Shown: in pieces, positions 15,408 through 24,159 of the stretch
How the letters are laid out: each line of letters opens with the position of its first letter
How positions within the stretch are numbered: the first letter of the stretch is position 1
Assembly (NCBI GenBank): GCA_016295375.1
Contig: JAEDLI010000019.1
Coordinates: forward strand, 1 to 30,364
DNA length: 30,364 nt
Source: Fibrobacter sp.
Lineage (GTDB): Bacteria; Fibrobacterota; Fibrobacteria; Fibrobacterales; Fibrobacteraceae
Reading direction: 5' to 3'
Program-made: the position numbers and the translations under genes
Notes under the pieces: model-generated
Told to the model about the DNA's origin: nothing
What the model saw: the letters and a program-made list of their open reading frames with translations, nothing else
The model's database searches: none

Positions 15408-16493
15408 TTATTTTGCTGCAATTTCAGTTGCAATCTCTCGGATTTGTCTGGCGCTGTTTTCCCAAGTGAAACTTTTTATCCAAGCGTCAATTCCTTTGTC
15501 GTACTTACCCTTGTCTTCAATGGAGCTTTCCAGTATACGGGCGATACTTGCCGGGTCTTTCGGGTCAAAGTATTTTGCGACATTTCCGCCGACTTCGGGG
15601 AGCGATGAAACATTGGAGCAGGCAACAGGGGTTCCGCAGGCAAAAGCTTCCAGTACAGGGAGGCCGAAACCTTCGTAGAGGGACGGAAGCACAAACAGGT
15701 CGGCAAGGTTGTAGAAATTTACCAGATCGTCTTGGCTTACCATGCCGGCATGAATAGTGAGTCCTTCTAAGCCCAGTTCCTTTTCCCGGGTCTCTCGGGT
15801 GCGTCCGTCAAAAGCCTTGCCTACAAGTACAAGCCTGCAGTTTTCTCTGCTTTTCATCTGGGCGAATCCTTCAAGGAGGCCGTTCAGGTTTTTGTGGGGG
15901 AGTAGGTTCCCCACGTAGAGTATAATCTTCTTGTCGCGGGGAATTTGGAATTTTTCGTACAGGTATTCAATTTCGCTTTGGGGCTTTCGAACGAACTCGC
16001 TTCCGACGCCGAGGGGAACTACCGTCATTTTCGATTCGTCTGCCTTGTAAAAGCGGAGAAGGTCTCGTTTGGTGCTTTCAGAGTCTGTGAGAATCCGGTC
16101 GGCACGTTTGCAGATAAACCAGAAGATGAATTTGAAGTACAGGTGCACCAACTTCATTGGTAAGAATTCGGGATACACCAAGTGGGTGAGGTCGTGGACC
16201 GTCACCATCATTTTCCCACGATAAAAAAGCGGTATGTTGCAGTGGGGAACGTGCAAAACTTCGGGCTTTTCTTTACGGAGCCTGCTATAGGGGAATCTTA
16301 ACTGTTCCTTGTAGCCGTAGATGCCGCACTTGAAGGGTATATGCGTCGGAACTTCTTTGTACGCTTCCAGTTCTTTCTGATCACCGAGGGCTACGCTGTA
16401 GCCTACGTCACGCAACCAATGCTGGATACAGGTGCCGATTCCGGAGCGGTTCACCATGCGGGCGTCTATGGCGATTTTCGGGAAATCACCCAT
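15408..16493 (-). CDS. GT4-family glycosyltransferase
   Basis: This 361-residue protein has two Rossmann-like domains. The N-terminal half has I-A-I-D-A-R-M and V-H-D-L-T-H. The C-terminal half carries L-Y-V-G-N-L-L-P-H-K-N, L-V-L-V-G-K and the donor-binding E-x7-E motif (E274 to E282 in E-G-F-G-L-P-V-L-E). These are typical of retaining GT-B enzymes of family 4. AGGAG lies five bases before the ATG, overlapping the stop region of rmd. Being directly downstream of gmd and rmd, it plausibly transfers D-rhamnose or another GDP-activated sugar to a surface glycan, but the donor cannot be read from sequence. No signal peptide or membrane helix is seen, so it is probably cytoplasmic or peripheral. 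Confidence 0.9.
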   Translation of the reverse strand: MGDFPKIAIDARMVNRSGIGTCIQHWLRDVGYSVALGDQKELEAYKEVPTHIPFKCGIYGYKEQLRFPYSRLRKEKPEVLHVPHCNIPLFYRGKMMVTVHDLTHLVYPEFLPMKLVHLYFKFIFWFICKRADRILTDSESTKRDLLRFYKADESKMTVVPLGVGSEFVRKPQSEIEYLYEKFQIPRDKKIILYVGNLLPHKNLNGLLEGFAQMKSRENCRLVLVGKAFDGRTRETREKELGLEGLTIHAGMVSQDDLVNFYNLADLFVLPSLYEGFGLPVLEAFACGTPVACSNVSSLPEVGGNVAKYFDPKDPASIARILESSIEDKGKYDKGIDAWIKSFTWENSARQIREIATEIAAK

Positions 16494-16501
16494 CGTTGCT
16501 C

Positions 16502-17392
16502 CTAGACCTCAGACCTGTAATGGTCAAACATTTTCTTGAGTGTTTTTCGAATGTCGGTGCCGTTCCAATATTTTTGAATACGGCTATTGTCGGCGCAGAG
16601 GTTCGGTGTTTCGACAGGGCGTACCTTTTCGGGGTCCACTACGATTTCAATATCGACAGGCGTTAACTTCAAAATCACGTCTTTCAGCAGGTCTTCAATC
16701 TTGTGGGCGATACCGGAACCTACATTGTAGATGTCGAATTCGTTTTCGTTCTCAAGTAGCATGCGGTAGACGTGGACCACGTCTTCTACGTCCGAAAAAT
16801 CCCGCCGGGCACTCAGGTTTCCTACAAGAATCTTGCCGGGCCTGCCCGACTTGTCAATTTCGGCGACCTGCTTTACAAAGCTCGGAAGCGCAAAAGAGGT
16901 GGTCTGTCCGACGCCTGTGTGGTTGAAAGAGCGGGTGCACACAATTTTCATGCCGTATTTCTTGCGGTACAGTTGTGCAAAGTTTTCCTGTGCGATTTTT
17001 GAAATGCCGTAAGGGTTGCTTGCCTCTAGCGGGTCTGTTTCCTTAAGCTTTGTTGCGCCTTCGGGAACGGCGTATTCTTCGGCGCTCCCGATTAAAAGTG
17101 TCTTTGCCTGCGGTGCATGCTTGCGGACAGCTTCTAGCAGATTCAGCGTTCCGTTTACGTTCACGCTGATGGTGTCGGCTGGGCTTTTCCATGAGGCTCC
17201 AACAGAACTGATGGCGGCAAGATTCACAACGGCGTCGGGTGTTGTGCCTTCGATGAGCGCATCCACCTGGCCTGCGTTTCGCAGGTTCAGTTCGGGAAGG
17301 TCCGCCTGAACGACGGAATGCCCTGCGGTTTCAAGTTCGCGGGTTAAATACCCCCCTACGAATCCAGATGCCCCGACGATGACGACTTTCAT
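16502..17392 (-). CDS. rmd: GDP-6-deoxy-D-mannose reductase
   Basis: This 296-residue extended SDR has G-A-S-G-F-V-G at 7-13, G-S-A-E-E-Y at 102-107 and catalytic Y128/K132 in N-P-Y-G-I-S-K. The segments R-S-F-N-H-T-G-V-G-Q and N-L-S-A-R-R-D-F-S-D-V-E-D-V-V resemble Rmd, which converts GDP-4-keto-6-deoxy-D-mannose to GDP-D-rhamnose. ATG at 17392 overlaps the gmd stop as TGATG; a TTG one codon earlier is less likely. Tight coupling to gmd, whose product is the Rmd substrate, supports the call. Fcl-type GDP-fucose synthase is an alternative, but the R-R-D-F-S-D-V pattern favours Rmd. Confidence 0.9.
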   Translation of the reverse strand: MKVVIVGASGFVGGYLTRELETAGHSVVQADLPELNLRNAGQVDALIEGTTPDAVVNLAAISSVGASWKSPADTISVNVNGTLNLLEAVRKHAPQAKTLLIGSAEEYAVPEGATKLKETDPLEASNPYGISKIAQENFAQLYRKKYGMKIVCTRSFNHTGVGQTTSFALPSFVKQVAEIDKSGRPGKILVGNLSARRDFSDVEDVVHVYRMLLENENEFDIYNVGSGIAHKIEDLLKDVILKLTPVDIEIVVDPEKVRPVETPNLCADNSRIQKYWNGTDIRKTLKKMFDHYRSEV

Positions 17393-18411
17393 CAAATCTT
17401 TCCTTCGGCAAGGAGCTTGATATCGCTTTCCACCATGCGCTTGACCAGCTGTTCGTAGCTGATTTCGGGCTTCCAGCCGAGAACCTTCTTGGCCTTGCTG
17501 GCGTCTCCGATGAGCAGGTCCACTTCGGCGGGGCGGAAGAACTGCGGGTTCACCTTCACCACCACCTTGTCGGTTCCCTTGAGAGTGGCGTATTCGTCAA
17601 CGCCTGTACCGTGGAACTCGATTTCCATGCCGGCGGCCTTGAAGGCGAGCTGTACAAATTCGCGAACCTTGTGAGTTACGCCTGTGGCCACCACGTAGTC
17701 ATCGGCTTCTTTTTGCTGAAGCATGAGCCACATGGCCCGTACATAGTCGGCGCTATGGCCCCAGTCACGGCTGGCATCCATGTTGCCGAGTTCAAGCAAG
17801 TCTTGCTTGCCGGCCTTGATTTTTGCAACAGCGATAGTGATTTTGCGGGTCACGAATTCGGCGCCGCGGCGTTCGGATTCGTGGTTAAATAAAATACCCG
17901 AGCAGGCGAACATGCCGTAGCTTTCGCGGTAGTTCTTGATAATCCAATGCCCGTAGAGTTTGGAAACTCCGTAGGGGCTGCGCGGGTAGAACGGCGTCGT
18001 TTCGTTTTGCGGGACCGCTTGAACCTTGCCGAACATTTCGCTGGTGGAAGCCTGGTATACGCGGGTATCGGGCTTGCACAGACGGACGGCTTCTAAAAGC
18101 TTGGTAACGCCGATGGCGTTGATGTCTGCCGTAGAAAGCGGTGTTTCCCAAGAGGTGGTCACAAAAGATTGTGCGGCGAGGTTGTAAATTTCGTCGGGCT
18201 TCGCAATTTCCATGGCACGCAAAAGCGACGCGGAATCAGTCATGTCGCCAAAGATGAATGAGACTTTTCCTTTGAGGTGCTCAGCATTGTTAAAATCAAG
18301 CTTACTTTTGCGGCGGACAAGCCCGTAAACTTCGTAACCCTTTTCAAGAAGGAATTCTGCCAGGTACGAACCGTCCTGACCTGTAATACCGGTAATAAGT
18401 GCGCGTTTCAT
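17392..18411 (-). CDS. gmd: GDP-mannose 4,6-dehydratase
   Basis: This 339-residue SDR converts GDP-D-mannose to GDP-4-keto-6-deoxy-D-mannose, the branch point to GDP-fucose, GDP-rhamnose and GDP-perosamine. It has G-I-T-G-Q-D-G-S-Y-L (8-17), the active-site S-T-S-E-M-F-G (122-128) and Y147/K151 in S-P-Y-G-V-S-K. F-N-H-E-S-E-R-R-G and G-N-M-D-A-S-R-D-W-G-H complete the Gmd signature. It is the first gene of the gmd-rmd-GT4-flippase run. No Shine-Dalgarno is present. TATTTT lies exactly six bases upstream of ATG, pointing to a leaderless transcript. Confidence 0.96.
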   Translation of the reverse strand: MKRALITGITGQDGSYLAEFLLEKGYEVYGLVRRKSKLDFNNAEHLKGKVSFIFGDMTDSASLLRAMEIAKPDEIYNLAAQSFVTTSWETPLSTADINAIGVTKLLEAVRLCKPDTRVYQASTSEMFGKVQAVPQNETTPFYPRSPYGVSKLYGHWIIKNYRESYGMFACSGILFNHESERRGAEFVTRKITIAVAKIKAGKQDLLELGNMDASRDWGHSADYVRAMWLMLQQKEADDYVVATGVTHKVREFVQLAFKAAGMEIEFHGTGVDEYATLKGTDKVVVKVNPQFFRPAEVDLLIGDASKAKKVLGWKPEISYEQLVKRMVESDIKLLAEGKI

Positions 18412-18504
18412 ACCCTAAAAATACAATTTTTATGAGGGAAACATGTAAATGAGAGATGAAAAGAATATATATCGAATATGTCTAAAATAGCAGGAGAAAA
18501 TGTT
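18412..18504. promoter_or_regulatory. Divergent promoter region between gmd and the lipoprotein gene
   Basis: This 93-base AT-rich gap separates two divergent genes. On the minus strand TATTTT (18418-18423), preceded by TTG, is six bases from the gmd ATG. On the plus strand several A/T hexamers (near 18470 and 18482) could serve as the -10. The lipoprotein has a clear AGGAG at about 18488-18492, so it probably has a real leader. Confidence 0.5.
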
Positions 18505-20214
18505 ATGAACAAGAAAATCGTTAAATTCCTGGCTGCAGTGGCAGTCCTTTCAGGAAGCTTGTTCTTTGGCTGTTCGACTTCTGATTCCGGAACGGACTCG
18601 TTTTCCGGCGAGGACACATTTGTTTATCAGAAAAACGATGCTGCAAGAATGTGGTCACGAATAGATGCCCTCGGAATTGCGGGGTACTTCGATTCTCTTT
18701 CCCAAACGGGAAATGCCCCGGCTATTAATGTAGCCTCACTTGTCAATCGTCATTGCCCTATTCCGGCTCTTGCGATGGACGAAAATACGCGCTATTTGGA
18801 TGAGCTTGAATCCCTATTCGATGAAGGTGAGCAGGTGAAGGGTGTTTGCGGAAAAGCTCTCAAACTGAAAGACGGTCAGGTGGCACCACTCGGTGTGAAT
18901 TTGATTGATTCCATGAAAATCGGTACGGTGGAATTCTGGTTCCGCCCGAATGTGGATTTCTACGACAGGAACGCAAGAACCCTGATGGGTAACGACGGTG
19001 CCCGAATCCATTTCTTCTATAAGGATGGTGAACTTTATTTCCAGAAGAACCACCACAACCAGCACTTTTTTGTGAAAGGTAAAGCCAATCTGAAAAACGA
19101 CTGGAACTTGATTGCCGGCCAGTGGGGTGACGGTTACATGAGCGTGTGGCTGAATGGAGAAATGGTCGCCTGCTGGGAGCACGATAAGGGCTATGCTCCG
19201 GCAACGCGAGGAGTTCCGTTCGAAAACCTTGTTGTCATTGGCTATAAATCCGGATGCTGCATGGAAGGCGCTGGTCAGTATACAGGCATGACTACGTCCG
19301 GTGCTTTTGACCAATTCCGCATTTCGAACATCCCGCGTTACAAGATGCCGGACAACGTCGTTACCGAACCTGACTCGTCGGTAAGCGATGCTTCTGTTGT
19401 TGATACCATTCCGGTAGATACGCTTGTAAATGACTCTGTGCCTGTAGATACTGCTACAAACGATAAGCTTGTCGCAGATACTACAGAGGTGGACACGACC
19501 GAGAAGGACTCTGTGCAAGAACCCTTGTGGTCGCTGCTGAATACGCAGGGGGTTTCTCGCTATTTTGTAGATGTTACGCTTCCTGTGGCATCTTCGGTGG
19601 CCCAAAAATGTAACGCCCCGGCTCTTGCGATGGACGATATTACACTTTACCTTGATGAACTGGAAACAATTTTCCGCGAAGGAGAACTTGTAGAGGGCGT
19701 TTGTGGAAAGGCTCTATCTTTGAAGTCTGGCGAAGTAGCTCCGTCGGGGATTAACCTGATTGATAATATGGTCACAGGTACGGTAGAATTTTGGTTCCGC
19801 CCGAATGACGATTTCTTTGATGTGCCGGCTCGGACGCTTCTTGGAAACGACGATTCCAGGCTTCATTTCTTTGTGAATAATGGAACGCTGTACTTCCAGA
19901 AGAATCACACGAATAAGCATTTCTTTGTCAGTGCTCCAGTGAATCTGAAAAATGACTGGAATCTGGTTGCCGGCCAGTGGGGCGATGGTGAAATGAGTCT
20001 CTGGTTGAACGGAGAAAAGGTGGCTAGTTCGGTACATTCGCTTGGTTACGAAGCTTCTTCGCGTTCCAAGCAATATGCGAATTTGTTGGTAATTGGCTAC
20101 AAGTCCAAGTGCTGCATGGAAGGTCCGGGCCTCAGCCAGGCGCTGACGACTTCCGGTGCATACGACCAATTGCGAATTTCGAACACAATGCGCTATTCGA
20201 CTGCACGTCAGTAA
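18505..20214 (+). CDS. Lipoprotein with two tandem LamG/concanavalin-like domains
   Basis: This 569-residue protein has a lipoprotein signal (K-K near the N-terminus, hydrophobic core, S-L-F-F-G-C with the lipidated Cys at 23) and then a Ser/Asp-rich spacer. Two copies of one ~230-residue unit follow, at about 49-280 and 341-565, joined by an acidic Thr/Val/Asp linker (285-336) with repeated V-D-T. Each unit begins W-S-x3-G-x4-Y-F and shares A-L-A-M-D, L-D-E-L-E, G-V-C-G-K-A-L, G-T-V-E-F-W-F-R-P-N, L-Y-F-Q-K-N-H, L-K-N-D-W-N-L, G-Q-W-G-D-G, V-I-G-Y-K-S and C-C-M-E-G. The beta-rich layout matches LamG/Laminin_G_3 carbohydrate- or protein-binding folds. Binding to a surface or plant-wall glycan is plausible but unproven. 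No catalytic domain is evident. ATG at 18505 was chosen over 18478 for its AGGAG and signal peptide. Confidence 0.85.
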   Translation: MNKKIVKFLAAVAVLSGSLFFGCSTSDSGTDSFSGEDTFVYQKNDAARMWSRIDALGIAGYFDSLSQTGNAPAINVASLVNRHCPIPALAMDENTRYLDELESLFDEGEQVKGVCGKALKLKDGQVAPLGVNLIDSMKIGTVEFWFRPNVDFYDRNARTLMGNDGARIHFFYKDGELYFQKNHHNQHFFVKGKANLKNDWNLIAGQWGDGYMSVWLNGEMVACWEHDKGYAPATRGVPFENLVVIGYKSGCCMEGAGQYTGMTTSGAFDQFRISNIPRYKMPDNVVTEPDSSVSDASVVDTIPVDTLVNDSVPVDTATNDKLVADTTEVDTTEKDSVQEPLWSLLNTQGVSRYFVDVTLPVASSVAQKCNAPALAMDDITLYLDELETIFREGELVEGVCGKALSLKSGEVAPSGINLIDNMVTGTVEFWFRPNDDFFDVPARTLLGNDDSRLHFFVNNGTLYFQKNHTNKHFFVSAPVNLKNDWNLVAGQWGDGEMSLWLNGEKVASSVHSLGYEASSRSKQYANLLVIGYKSKCCMEGPGLSQALTTSGAYDQLRISNTMRYSTARQ

Positions 20215-20241
20215 TCGAATTTCGTAAATTTTTTGTTGGAG

Positions 20242-20268
20242 AATCCCGGCAGGGGCCGGGATTTTTTA
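20242..20268 (+). terminator. Rho-independent terminator after the lipoprotein gene
   Basis: AATCCCGG (20242-20249) and CCGGGATT (20256-20263) form a perfect 8-bp stem with loop CAGGGG, followed by a T run to 20267. It is 27 bases after the lipoprotein stop and ends 11 bases before the dnaE ATG, so its U-tract overlaps the likely dnaE promoter. Confidence 0.9.
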
Positions 20269-20272
20269 AATT
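20267..20272 (+). promoter_or_regulatory. Candidate dnaE -10 element
   Basis: TAAATT lies six bases before the dnaE ATG at 20279, and no Shine-Dalgarno separates them. Standard -10 spacing would put the first transcribed base on the A of ATG. The element shares its first T with the preceding terminator's U-tract. No obvious -35 is seen, because that position falls within the hairpin. Confidence 0.5.
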
Positions 20273-20278
20273 GCAGCT

Positions 20279-23200
20279 ATGGCTTTTGTTCACCTGCAAG
20301 TTCATTCCGAGTTTTCCGTTTTAAAATCATCGGCCCGTCTCGACGGCCTATTGGAAGCTGCCGCTGCAGAAAATGCTCCTGCGGTGGCCCTTACCGACCA
20401 TGGCGCCATGTTTGGCATCCTGGAAATCCAGACCCGCGGAAAAGACCTGAACAAGAAGCGCAAGGAACAGGGACTCCCGCCAGTCAAGACCATCTACGGC
20501 TGTCATGTCTATGTGGATTCGCCAAGCGCAAACCAGAAAGACCCGACAACTTATGAACGACTAACCCTCCTGGTAGAAAACGATGTGGGGTATTACAACC
20601 TGCTTCGTATAGTGAGTTTCCGCTACGAAGATGGAGACCGCTGGGCCGAAATCCCGTCGGTCCCGCTGTCTGTGGTAAATGAACACAAAGAAGGCATTAT
20701 CGCCATTGCAGGGGATTTCTTTAGCCGCTACGGTCAGAATGTGGCTGCCGGCCGTAACAGTGTTGCTCGGGAATACATAGAATCCCTGGACAAAATTTTT
20801 GACCGGGACCATCTTTACCTTTCGGTTTGCGATAACGGAATTCCCCAGCAGAAATTGCTGAATGACTACAATGTGCAGTTGGCGGGGGAGCTAGGCCGCG
20901 AAGTGGTGGCCGTAGCCGATGTCCATTATATTAAGCAAGAAGATGCCCAGGCCCACAAGGTTTTGCGCTGCATTTCCCTTAAAGAAACCCTGAACGATTT
21001 CACGGACAAACGGTTCCCTACGGACCAGTTCTATTTCAGAACTGAACAAGAAATGCAGGCACTGTTCGGCCACATTCCTGGCGCTATCGAAAACACGGTA
21101 AAGATTGCAGAACGCTGTAATTTTACGGTAAAAACCGGTATTGGCGACGAATATTGGCCCCGTTTCAAGATTCCCGAAGATTTTTTGGCCTCTGAGGAAT
21201 ATCAGAGTATCAAGGCCATCATGAAGGCGGAATACGATGCGGAGTACCCTGTTGTTCGCGAAAGGGAACTCAAGGGAGTTATCAAGGATAAAAAGAAAAA
21301 GGTGACGGCATCTTATTGTGCCGACAAGGGAATTGCTGAAGACGCCCTGACCGACGAAGACAAGGCAGAAATTGAACACCTGTCCCAGCCTGAATTTTTT
21401 GACGACGACGACAACAATGCTTGGGAGAAAAACATTCGTCGCTGGTGCAAACCGGGTGGTGATGCGGATATTTACATTACCCACCTTTGTAACCAGCGTC
21501 TTAAATGGCGTTTCCCCAACGAAGATTTTAAGTTCCCTGCCCACGATACCGAAGTGGCGGCCCGCATGTACAAGGAGCTGAATTGTATCCGCAACATGAA
21601 CGTGGCGGGCTACCTTTTGATTGTGTGGGACTTTATCAACTGGTCCAGGGAACACGGGATTCCCGTAGGTCCTGGCCGTGGATCTGCTGCAGGATCTCTT
21701 GTCACCTACATCATCGGTATTACCGACATTGACCCGCTGACCTTTGACTTGCTTTTTGAACGATTCCTGAATCCGGAACGCGTGTCCATGCCCGATATCG
21801 ATACGGACTTTTCGGATAGGGATCGCGGTCGCGTGATTGACTATGTAACCGAAAAATACGGCAAGGAGTGCGTGGGCCAGATTATCACCTATGGCATGCT
21901 CAAGTCCAAGGCGGTGATTACCGACGTGGCCCGCGTTTTGGGTATTCCGCCGCAAGAAGCGAAAGCGATTACCAAGCTGTTCCCGCAGCGGACTTTGAAT
22001 TTCAGCTTGAAGCAGGCCTGGACGGGTAAAGACAAGAAGGGAAACAACCTGGAAGACGGTTATAGCCCGGAACCCCTGCAGGCCATGATCAATAGCCGTG
22101 CCAGCTACCAGAACCTGTGGGACATCGCCAAAAAGCTAGAGGATTTGCCTCGCCAGACAGGCGTGCACGCCTGTGGTGTGGTGATTACGCCGACTCCGAT
22201 TTATAACCTTGCGCCTTTGTACCGAGCCGCTCCCGAAGATACGCCGGTGGTGATGTACGACAAGCATTACGCCGAAGATATCGGGCTTCTGAAGATGGAC
22301 TTCTTGGGTCTTATCAACTTGTCCATCATTCAAGACACGGTGAACATGGTCAAGAAGAACCGTGGCATCGAGCTGGACATGGGCCATATCCCGCTGGATG
22401 ACAAGGAAACCTTTGACCTGCTGGGCAAGGGCATGACCACGACGGTGTTCCAGTTCGAATCTCCGGGTATGCAAAAGTATTTGCGGGAACTGAAACCGAC
22501 CCGAATTTTTGACCTTATCGCTATGAACGCCCTGTATCGTCCGGGGCCGTTGGAACAGATTCCCCACTTTATTGCCCGTAAGCAGGGTAAAGAAGAAATT
22601 GACTGTTACCACCCTGACTTGGAACAGGTGCTTGGCGAAACCTACGGTGTGATTGTTTACCAGGAACAGGTAATGAAACTGGCCCAGATTCTGGGCGGAT
22701 ACACCCTGGGTGGTGCTGACAATATCCGTCGTATCATGGCAAAGAAAATGCCTGAGAAGATGGAAAGACTGAAGCCGGAGTTTTTCACGAAATGTGAAGC
22801 CAATGGTTATGACCATGCGTTGATCCAGAAGGTGTGGGACGCAGTGCTTCCGTTCTGCGGTTACGCCTTCAACAAGAGCCATGCTGCCGCCTACGCCTAT
22901 GTGGCTTACCAGACCGCTTACCTGAAAGCCCATTACGGCCCGGAGTATATGGCCGCTTCCATGACGTCGAAGATGGGCAAGACCGAAGATATCGTCACCA
23001 TCATTCAGGAATGCAAGCGCCTGGGTATCCCCGTGCTATCGCCGGATATCAATTCATCTCAAGGGATTTTTACCGCCAATACTAAACACCAGATTCTCTT
23101 TGGTCTTGCGGGAATCCGCAACGTGGGAATCGGCGTGGTAGAAGACGTGGTGGCGGCCCGTGAAAAAGGTGGACCGTTCAAGTCTATCTTTGATTTCTGT

Positions 23201-24154
23201 AAGCGTGTGGCGGAATACCAGGGGTCCTTGAAAGAAAAACGCCCGCCTCTCAGCAAAAAGACTTTGGAATGCCTGATTATGGCAGGCGCTTTGGATGGTC
23301 TGCCAGGGAGCAGGGCCGTGCTGATGGCCACGGTGGATAGGGCGCTAGAAGTGGCTGCCCGCTACCAAGAAGACAAGTCCAAGGGGCAGATGTCCCTCTT
23401 TGATATGGGCGGGGCAGATTCCTCTATTTCTAACATTGCCGAAGTCTTGGAAGAAGCCGAGGAGTGGGGCAGCGTAGAAATGCTCAACAAGGAGCGTGAA
23501 GTCCTTGGGCTCTGCCTTTCGGGGCACCCGCTTGACGAATTCCGCCCCGAATTGATCGGTTTTACCACCTGCAGCCTGAGCCAAGAAGAATTGGCCCGTA
23601 AAGAGGGCTGCGTGGTGGCCGTCGGTGGAATCGTCACGCGGATGCGTTCTATAGAAACAAAGCGCGGGGCTACCATCGGCTTTGGCGAAATGCAGGATTT
23701 CCAGGGCGAAGTGGGACTATTCTTCAAAAAAGATACTTGGGAAAGTTTTCGGGACAAGATTTCCGAAGACGACCGCATTTTGGTGAAGGGAACGCTGGAA
23801 TACCAGCGGGATAGAGAGAAGAACATTACCGAGCAGATGCAGGTGGTGGTAGAAGAAGCCTACCAGCTGGACTATGTCCGTGAGCGTATGGTCAAATACA
23901 TCCACGCCAACATCTATTCTTCTATGCTTTCAGAAGAATTCTTGCAGAAGCTGGAAATGGGAATGCAGCAATTTGAGGCCTTCGAAGGGGAGCCAGGAAG
24001 CGAGTTGGTCTTGCACATAGAGACGGGATCAAGTTACGAACATGGGCTGACACTTCACAAATACAAGCTGTCCTATTCTCAAGATGTACTGAATTGGCTC
24101 AAGCAAGACATGGGCGCCTCTAAGGTCTGGGTCTCCGGGAAACCCCGCAGGTAG
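20279..24154 (+). CDS. dnaE: DNA polymerase III alpha subunit
   Basis: This 1291-residue replicative polymerase starts with a PHP domain (F-V-H-L-Q-V-H-S-E-F-S; later L-T-D-H-G-A-M-F-G). The palm follows with G-P-G-R-G-S-A-A-G-S-L and P-D-I-D-T-D-F (catalytic Asp at D506 and D508). Then come fingers with A-L-Y-R-P-G-P-L and F-N-K-S-H-A-A-A-Y, a helix-hairpin-helix region near A-G-A-L-D and a C-terminal OB fold (V-A-V-G-G-I-V-T). It is longer than E. coli DnaE (1160), partly through a charged Lys/Asp-rich insertion at about 315-395 between PHP and palm. Q7 stands where many metal-binding PHP domains have His. The N-terminus matches the family, so the start is firm despite the absent ribosome site. 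lpxB follows after five bases; dnaE and lpxB are also near neighbours in proteobacteria. Confidence 0.97.
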   Translation: MAFVHLQVHSEFSVLKSSARLDGLLEAAAAENAPAVALTDHGAMFGILEIQTRGKDLNKKRKEQGLPPVKTIYGCHVYVDSPSANQKDPTTYERLTLLVENDVGYYNLLRIVSFRYEDGDRWAEIPSVPLSVVNEHKEGIIAIAGDFFSRYGQNVAAGRNSVAREYIESLDKIFDRDHLYLSVCDNGIPQQKLLNDYNVQLAGELGREVVAVADVHYIKQEDAQAHKVLRCISLKETLNDFTDKRFPTDQFYFRTEQEMQALFGHIPGAIENTVKIAERCNFTVKTGIGDEYWPRFKIPEDFLASEEYQSIKAIMKAEYDAEYPVVRERELKGVIKDKKKKVTASYCADKGIAEDALTDEDKAEIEHLSQPEFFDDDDNNAWEKNIRRWCKPGGDADIYITHLCNQRLKWRFPNEDFKFPAHDTEVAARMYKELNCIRNMNVAGYLLIVWDFINWSREHGIPVGPGRGSAAGSLVTYIIGITDIDPLTFDLLFERFLNPERVSMPDIDTDFSDRDRGRVIDYVTEKYGKECVGQIITYGMLKSKAVITDVARVLGIPPQEAKAITKLFPQRTLNFSLKQAWTGKDKKGNNLEDGYSPEPLQAMINSRASYQNLWDIAKKLEDLPRQTGVHACGVVITPTPIYNLAPLYRAAPEDTPVVMYDKHYAEDIGLLKMDFLGLINLSIIQDTVNMVKKNRGIELDMGHIPLDDKETFDLLGKGMTTTVFQFESPGMQKYLRELKPTRIFDLIAMNALYRPGPLEQIPHFIARKQGKEEIDCYHPDLEQVLGETYGVIVYQEQVMKLAQILGGYTLGGADNIRRIMAKKMPEKMERLKPEFFTKCEANGYDHALIQKVWDAVLPFCGYAFNKSHAAAYAYVAYQTAYLKAHYGPEYMAASMTSKMGKTEDIVTIIQECKRLGIPVLSPDINSSQGIFTANTKHQILFGLAGIRNVGIGVVEDVVAAREKGGPFKSIFDFCKRVAEYQGSLKEKRPPLSKKTLECLIMAGALDGLPGSRAVLMATVDRALEVAARYQEDKSKGQMSLFDMGGADSSISNIAEVLEEAEEWGSVEMLNKEREVLGLCLSGHPLDEFRPELIGFTTCSLSQEELARKEGCVVAVGGIVTRMRSIETKRGATIGFGEMQDFQGEVGLFFKKDTWESFRDKISEDDRILVKGTLEYQRDREKNITEQMQVVVEEAYQLDYVRERMVKYIHANIYSSMLSEEFLQKLEMGMQQFEAFEGEPGSELVLHIETGSSYEHGLTLHKYKLSYSQDVLNWLKQDMGASKVWVSGKPRR

Positions 24155-24159
24155 TTTCT

